From the NCBI GenBank assembly GCA_021818105.1, contig JAKAFB010000022.1, positions 1 to 43,124 of the forward strand: a DNA stretch of 43,124 bases, in the 5' to 3' direction. Position 1 is the stretch's first letter. Every line of letters begins with the position of its first letter. Both the position numbers and the translations under genes were made by a program. Below the pieces are notes generated by a model that did no database searches, was not told where the DNA came from, and was given only the letters and a program-made list of their open reading frames with translations. This document shows, piece after piece, positions 41,011 to 43,124 of the stretch. The stretch comes from Acidobacteriota bacterium (GTDB taxonomy: Bacteria; Acidobacteriota; Terriglobia; Terriglobales; Acidobacteriaceae).

Positions 41011-43124
41011 ATGTTGAAGACATGGGTGTTGAGCGCCTGCATGGCGCTGGTGGTGTGTTGCACGTCGTACGCCGCCGGAACACAGATTGATGGAAGGGTA
41101 GTAGACGCCTCTGGCTCTGTGATTCCGAAAGCGGCTGTTTCTCTAACGAATTTGACGACCAACAGGATCATCCACACGACGACGGGCGGCGATGGCCGCT
41201 TTGTCTTTATGGATGTGTCACTGGACCCGCAACTGATCACGGTGGAGAAGTCTGGATTCGAGTCCTTCACGGAGCGGGTGACGCCGGCGGCGCAGCACGC
41301 GACGACGATCGAAGCAATGTTGAGTGTGGCCACGTTATCGGAAAGCGTGGTTGTTCGCGGGACAGTGGACCCCGAGGCGAAGCCCGTGCCGACGCGCGAG
41401 GACGTGATGATGACACCGCAGACGCTTCGCGTGCTGGACCGCAAGCAACTGGACGCCGGTGGGCCGGTGGCGGGCGGGGCGCAGATGATCGCCTCCACGC
41501 CGGGAGCGAACGTGGTTGGGTATGGAGAGAGCGGTTCGACAAAGTACACGGTGATCCTGAACGGAATCCAGCAGGGGTGGGCGGGCGAGGCGACGAGCTT
41601 CACGGCGCCGGGTTCGCTGGGCATCACGTTTGACGGGGTTCCGGTGGGCGACCCGGCAACGGGCCTGTGGCAATCGGCGACGATGCCGCAAAACCTGGTG
41701 ATGCAGAATCTGGCGGTGACGTACGGGCCGGGGCAGCCGATGGACCGCTGGTACAACAGCGTTGGCGGAGGCGTGGAGTTCACGCCGGTGCAGCCGACGG
41801 TGGACCGCCACGCCAGCTTTGCGCTCACCCAGGGACCGTATGGCCAGCAGAATTTTGCGTTTGTGGGCAACACGGGCAACTTTCGCGGATGGTCGACGGT
41901 GGTGGGCGGCGGTCTGGGACGGGGCAACGATTTTCGGCAAGGGCCGGACGGCTTCGGCAACCCCTCGAAGAACGGATCCGTGCTTGGCAAGACTCTGAAG
42001 ACCTTCTCGGCAGGCAGCATTGTGCTGGGCGTGTTTTATGCGAAGGCAGGCGGGTATCGTCCCACGGTGATTCCAACCGCGGATGTGGGATTGATCGAAC
42101 CGAACGGCACCCACTTCAGCCAGGCGACGAGCGGCTACTATAGCGCGCTGCCGTACGCTGCCTACAACAAGTACGACACGAACGAAATGTTCATGGCCTA
42201 CGGGCGTGAGAATTTGTTCCTGAGCAGCAGGAGCACGCTGCAGAACATGACCTGGTTCAATCACATTCGGCGTTTCCACCGCCGCAATGACGATGCGTTG
42301 AGCGAAGGCGCGCAGGTGGACGAGTGGAACAATCCGCACAGCAACATCTTCGGCGATCAGGTGGGCATGACCGAAGTGCTGCCATACAACACGGTGAATT
42401 TTGGCGGCTACCTGCTGCATGAGAACTACAACTCGCGCAACCTTTTCTATAACCCCGCCTATGGCGGCAGCGGCGCGCACGAAGTGGTCGGGGCTGGGGC
42501 GAAGTTCCGTTCCGGCTACTTCCAGCAGGACAACGTGGCGTTCTACGCGCAGGACGATTTTCATCCCATTGCGCGTGTGCACATTGTTCCCGGCGTGCGT
42601 GTCGTCGGGTTCTCCACGGGCTATAGCGACCAGGCGGCGCGTGACTTCAGCTTTGCGCCGGGCGTGATCCCTTCCACCCACTGCGCACTGTATGCGGCGG
42701 GGTCCGATCCGTATCACAATGTGCTGGGAGCACCCACGGTCGCGCCGGACGGAAGCACGACGAAGGACCAGGGCTCGCTGTGCGGAGGACACGAAAGCCG
42801 CTCGGCCATCGAACCCTCGATTGATGCCTCGGTGACGCCGTATGACTGGCTGACGATCTATGGCGGCTATGACGTGACCTACCGCTCGCCCGCGCTTGGC
42901 GGCGGCGGCGGCATGTTCCAGAGCGTAGACCCGAGCTTCTACACGCTGGCGAAGGGCGCCTACACCCAGGGTGGCGCGAAGGTTCATTTCCGGCATGCGC
43001 CGGGCCTTGGGAATTTCATCGCGGGCGCGAATTACTTCCACCTGAATTACACGAACCAGGAGATCGACTTTGAAACGGCGGCCGGGTTGCAGATTTCCGG
43101 CGGCGGCGACTCGACTTACCACGG
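41011..43124 (+). CDS. TonB-dependent receptor, Oar-like, truncated by the window edge
   Basis: Opens at ATG 41011 (TTGGAGG upstream) and stays open for over 700 codons to the end of the window, so the C-terminus is missing here. Signal peptide MLKTWVLSACMALVVCCTSYA. Residues about 25-105 are a CarboxypepD_reg-like domain (GTQIDGRVVDASGSVIPKAAV, then GRFVFMDV). The plug follows (MIASTPGANVVGYGESGS, then ITFDGVPVGDPATGLW and YGPGQ), then beta-barrel strands rich in aromatic residues. Such receptors import large ligands, often glycans or siderophores, across the outer membrane; the ligand is unknown. No SusD-like or TonB gene is adjacent in view. Confidence 0.9.
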   Translation, partial: MLKTWVLSACMALVVCCTSYAAGTQIDGRVVDASGSVIPKAAVSLTNLTTNRIIHTTTGGDGRFVFMDVSLDPQLITVEKSGFESFTERVTPAAQHATTIEAMLSVATLSESVVVRGTVDPEAKPVPTREDVMMTPQTLRVLDRKQLDAGGPVAGGAQMIASTPGANVVGYGESGSTKYTVILNGIQQGWAGEATSFTAPGSLGITFDGVPVGDPATGLWQSATMPQNLVMQNLAVTYGPGQPMDRWYNSVGGGVEFTPVQPTVDRHASFALTQGPYGQQNFAFVGNTGNFRGWSTVVGGGLGRGNDFRQGPDGFGNPSKNGSVLGKTLKTFSAGSIVLGVFYAKAGGYRPTVIPTADVGLIEPNGTHFSQATSGYYSALPYAAYNKYDTNEMFMAYGRENLFLSSRSTLQNMTWFNHIRRFHRRNDDALSEGAQVDEWNNPHSNIFGDQVGMTEVLPYNTVNFGGYLLHENYNSRNLFYNPAYGGSGAHEVVGAGAKFRSGYFQQDNVAFYAQDDFHPIARVHIVPGVRVVGFSTGYSDQAARDFSFAPGVIPSTHCALYAAGSDPYHNVLGAPTVAPDGSTTKDQGSLCGGHESRSAIEPSIDASVTPYDWLTIYGGYDVTYRSPALGGGGGMFQSVDPSFYTLAKGAYTQGGAKVHFRHAPGLGNFIAGANYFHLNYTNQEIDFETAAGLQISGGGDSTYH

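Noticed and set aside
41335-43122. 595-codon His/Arg-rich frame antisense to the TonB-dependent receptor
   Set aside because: The plus strand reads as a proper signal peptide, regulatory domain, plug and barrel; the antisense frame has no domain.

Overview
The window reads as a chromosomal segment of a GC-rich acidobacterium, probably family Acidobacteriaceae (Terriglobus/Granulicella/Edaphobacter-like). This is inference from content: an Oar-like TonB-dependent receptor with an N-terminal carboxypeptidase-regulatory domain, DUF6599- and DUF2934-type proteins, a PilZ-plus-second-domain protein, small zinc-ribbon membrane proteins, secreted proteins with D-x-x-R-P-x-L-x-K repeats, TrmFO, and short REP-like palindromes. 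There is no rRNA, plasmid origin, phage gene, transposase or CRISPR array.

Region 1 (1-6006) lies between a CAU-anticodon tRNA and tRNA-Leu(CAG). It looks like accessory DNA: a PilZ protein with an Abi-alpha-like C-terminal half, then a complete arsenic cassette. In the cassette arsM and two small Cys-based reductases run leftward and arsR and acr3 run rightward from a 76-bp divergent promoter carrying an imperfect palindrome. Region 2 (6007-13400) is core metabolism: an internally deleted, frameshifted Fpg/Nei glycosylase pseudogene, a SnoaL-like secreted protein, panB-panC, a polysaccharide deacetylase, TauE, a ferric-reductase-like membrane protein, hemL, a DCC-family thiol oxidoreductase and tRNA-Thr(CGU).

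Region 3 (13400-31730) mixes housekeeping genes (trmFO with a GNAT gene, moeA-moaC, aag, bcp, a fatty acid desaturase) with lineage-specific secreted and membrane proteins, two c-type cytochromes, a cupin, a STAS protein and a DUF2934 protein. It contains a GH30 glycosidase gene broken by a single-base frameshift next to its predicted nucleophile codon. Region 4 (31730-40714) runs leftward: pyrR-pyrB-pyrC (start codons at 35052, 34367 and 33351), a zinc-ribbon membrane protein, a very small zinc-ribbon protein, a winged-helix AlkZ-like protein with a long basic tail overlapping cmk, and mutL. The last gene (from 41011) is a TonB-dependent receptor that runs off the right edge.

Most interesting to me: the tRNA-bounded arsenic/PilZ segment with its overlapping promoters and apparently leaderless arsR; the Fpg pseudogene; the GH30 frameshift; the AlkZ-like protein with a roughly 220-residue basic tail; the repeat-bearing secreted protein at 25306; a perfect hairpin just upstream of pyrB; and three diverged copies of a short repeat near 30.9-32.0 kb. 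I did not find a convincing wholly new multi-gene system. All function calls come from reading translated sequence and recalling family motifs; no database search was run.
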